A DNA stretch of 22,997 nucleotides. Origin: Acidobacteriaceae bacterium (lineage in GTDB: Bacteria; Acidobacteriota; Terriglobia; Bryobacterales; Bryobacteraceae). Within the stretch, counting starts at the first letter, position 1; the number at the start of each line of letters is the position of its first letter. The notes under the pieces are model-generated. The model was not told the origin of the DNA, searched no databases, and was given only the letters and a program-made list of their open reading frames with translations. Shown one piece after another: positions 22,682-22,997 of the stretch. The DNA lies in the NCBI GenBank assembly GCA_019244945.1, contig JAFASD010000018.1, positions 1 through 22,997 on the forward strand, in the 5' to 3' direction. A program made the position numbers and the translations under genes.

Positions 22682-22997
22682 CTATACGGGAACCTCCATG
22701 TTCTCCTCGACGACACGGCCATCAAACAGATGGATGGAGCGGTCGGCGTAGCGGGCGTAGCGCGGATCGTGAGTGACCATGCAAATGGTTGCGCCACCGC
22801 GATGCAATTCGCGGAGAAGATCCATCACCTGTTCGCCGTTTTGCGAATCGAGGTTTCCGGTCGGCTCGTCGGCCAGCAGAATGGATGGATCGCCGGCCAA
22901 AGCTCGAGCCACGGCCACGCGCTGTTGCTGTCCACCGGAAAGCTGAGAAGGATAGTGTTTGATGCGATGCGACATGCCAACGCGCTCGAGCGCTTCG
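22682..22997 (-). CDS. ABC transporter ATP-binding protein, second copy (partial, 5' part beyond right edge)
   Basis: The C-terminal 104 codons of a MacB/LolD-type ATPase run in from the right edge. The first complete codons read EALERVGMSHRIKHYPSQ, so the ATG at 22975 is internal and not the start. It shows the signature LSGGQQQRVAVARA, Walker B ILLADEPTGNLDSQ and the H-loop MVTHDPR, and ends in VVEENMEVPV. Unlike its neighbour it has the usual arginine after the signature. Two adjacent ATPase genes of the same type, 18 bases apart, could serve two permeases or form a heterodimer. Confidence 0.92.
   Translation of the reverse strand, partial: EALERVGMSHRIKHYPSQLSGGQQQRVAVARALAGDPSILLADEPTGNLDSQNGEQVMDLLRELHRGGATICMVTHDPRYARYADRSIHLFDGRVVEENMEVPV

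Noticed and set aside
1..22997. CRISPR arrays, tRNA genes, transposases, integrases or attachment sites
   Set aside because: No regularly spaced direct repeats, cloverleaf sequences or mobile-element proteins were seen. Internal repeats are protein-level propeller and TPR repeats.

Overview
The window looks like chromosome of an Acidobacteriota bacterium (Terriglobia/Solibacter-like). The grounds are a TonB-dependent receptor with an N-terminal carboxypeptidase-regulatory-like domain, several long FG-GAP/ASPIC-UnbV (CRTAC1-type) secreted proteins with TPR partners, a moderately GC-rich sequence, frequent GTG starts and few strong Shine-Dalgarno sites. This is inferred from gene content only. 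Coding density is very high: the longest gene-free stretch is about 190 bases, so no gap over 300 bases needs separate description.

Left part (1-8390). A partial TonB-dependent receptor runs leftwards off the edge. Divergent from it is a compact operon of five reading frames: a 556-aa secreted seven-bladed FG-GAP propeller with a C-terminal ASPIC/UnbV domain; a 1058-aa Tat-exported fusion (unknown N-terminal region, seven-bladed propeller, UnbV domain, thioredoxin-like segment, TPRs); a doubtful 77-aa ORF; a 337-aa secreted TPR protein; and a second 549-aa propeller/UnbV paralogue of the first. Two junctions are 4-base GTGA overlaps. The biochemical role of these bacterial CRTAC1-like systems is not established, so this operon is the best candidate here for an undescribed system.

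Centre (8391-15234). A galactoside-degrading cluster: GH42 beta-galactosidase (minus) divergent from GH36 alpha-galactosidase (plus), which is followed one base later by a GH35 beta-galactosidase with a DUF5597-like tail. The GH35 frame is broken by two compensating one-base indels. A Tat-signal, hydroxypyruvate-isomerase-like TIM-barrel protein converges on it. All carry export signals, so the cluster probably removes galactosyl residues outside the cytoplasm.

Housekeeping block (15271-19268). The SRP 4.5S RNA gene (ffs), dnaX, ybaB/ebfC and recR lie in the order known from many bacteria. They are followed by an unrecognised 107-aa protein and lipA (lipoyl synthase).

Right part (19262-22997, minus strand). 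Two tandem MacB/LolD-type ABC ATPases (the first truncated by the window edge) lead into an NtrC-like response regulator and an NtrY-like histidine kinase. The layout suggests an exporter operon with its own two-component control.

Promoter-like -10 boxes lie only 7-9 bases before the start codons of four genes (first propeller gene, GH42, GH36, lipA), none of which has a Shine-Dalgarno site. This suggests leaderless transcripts.
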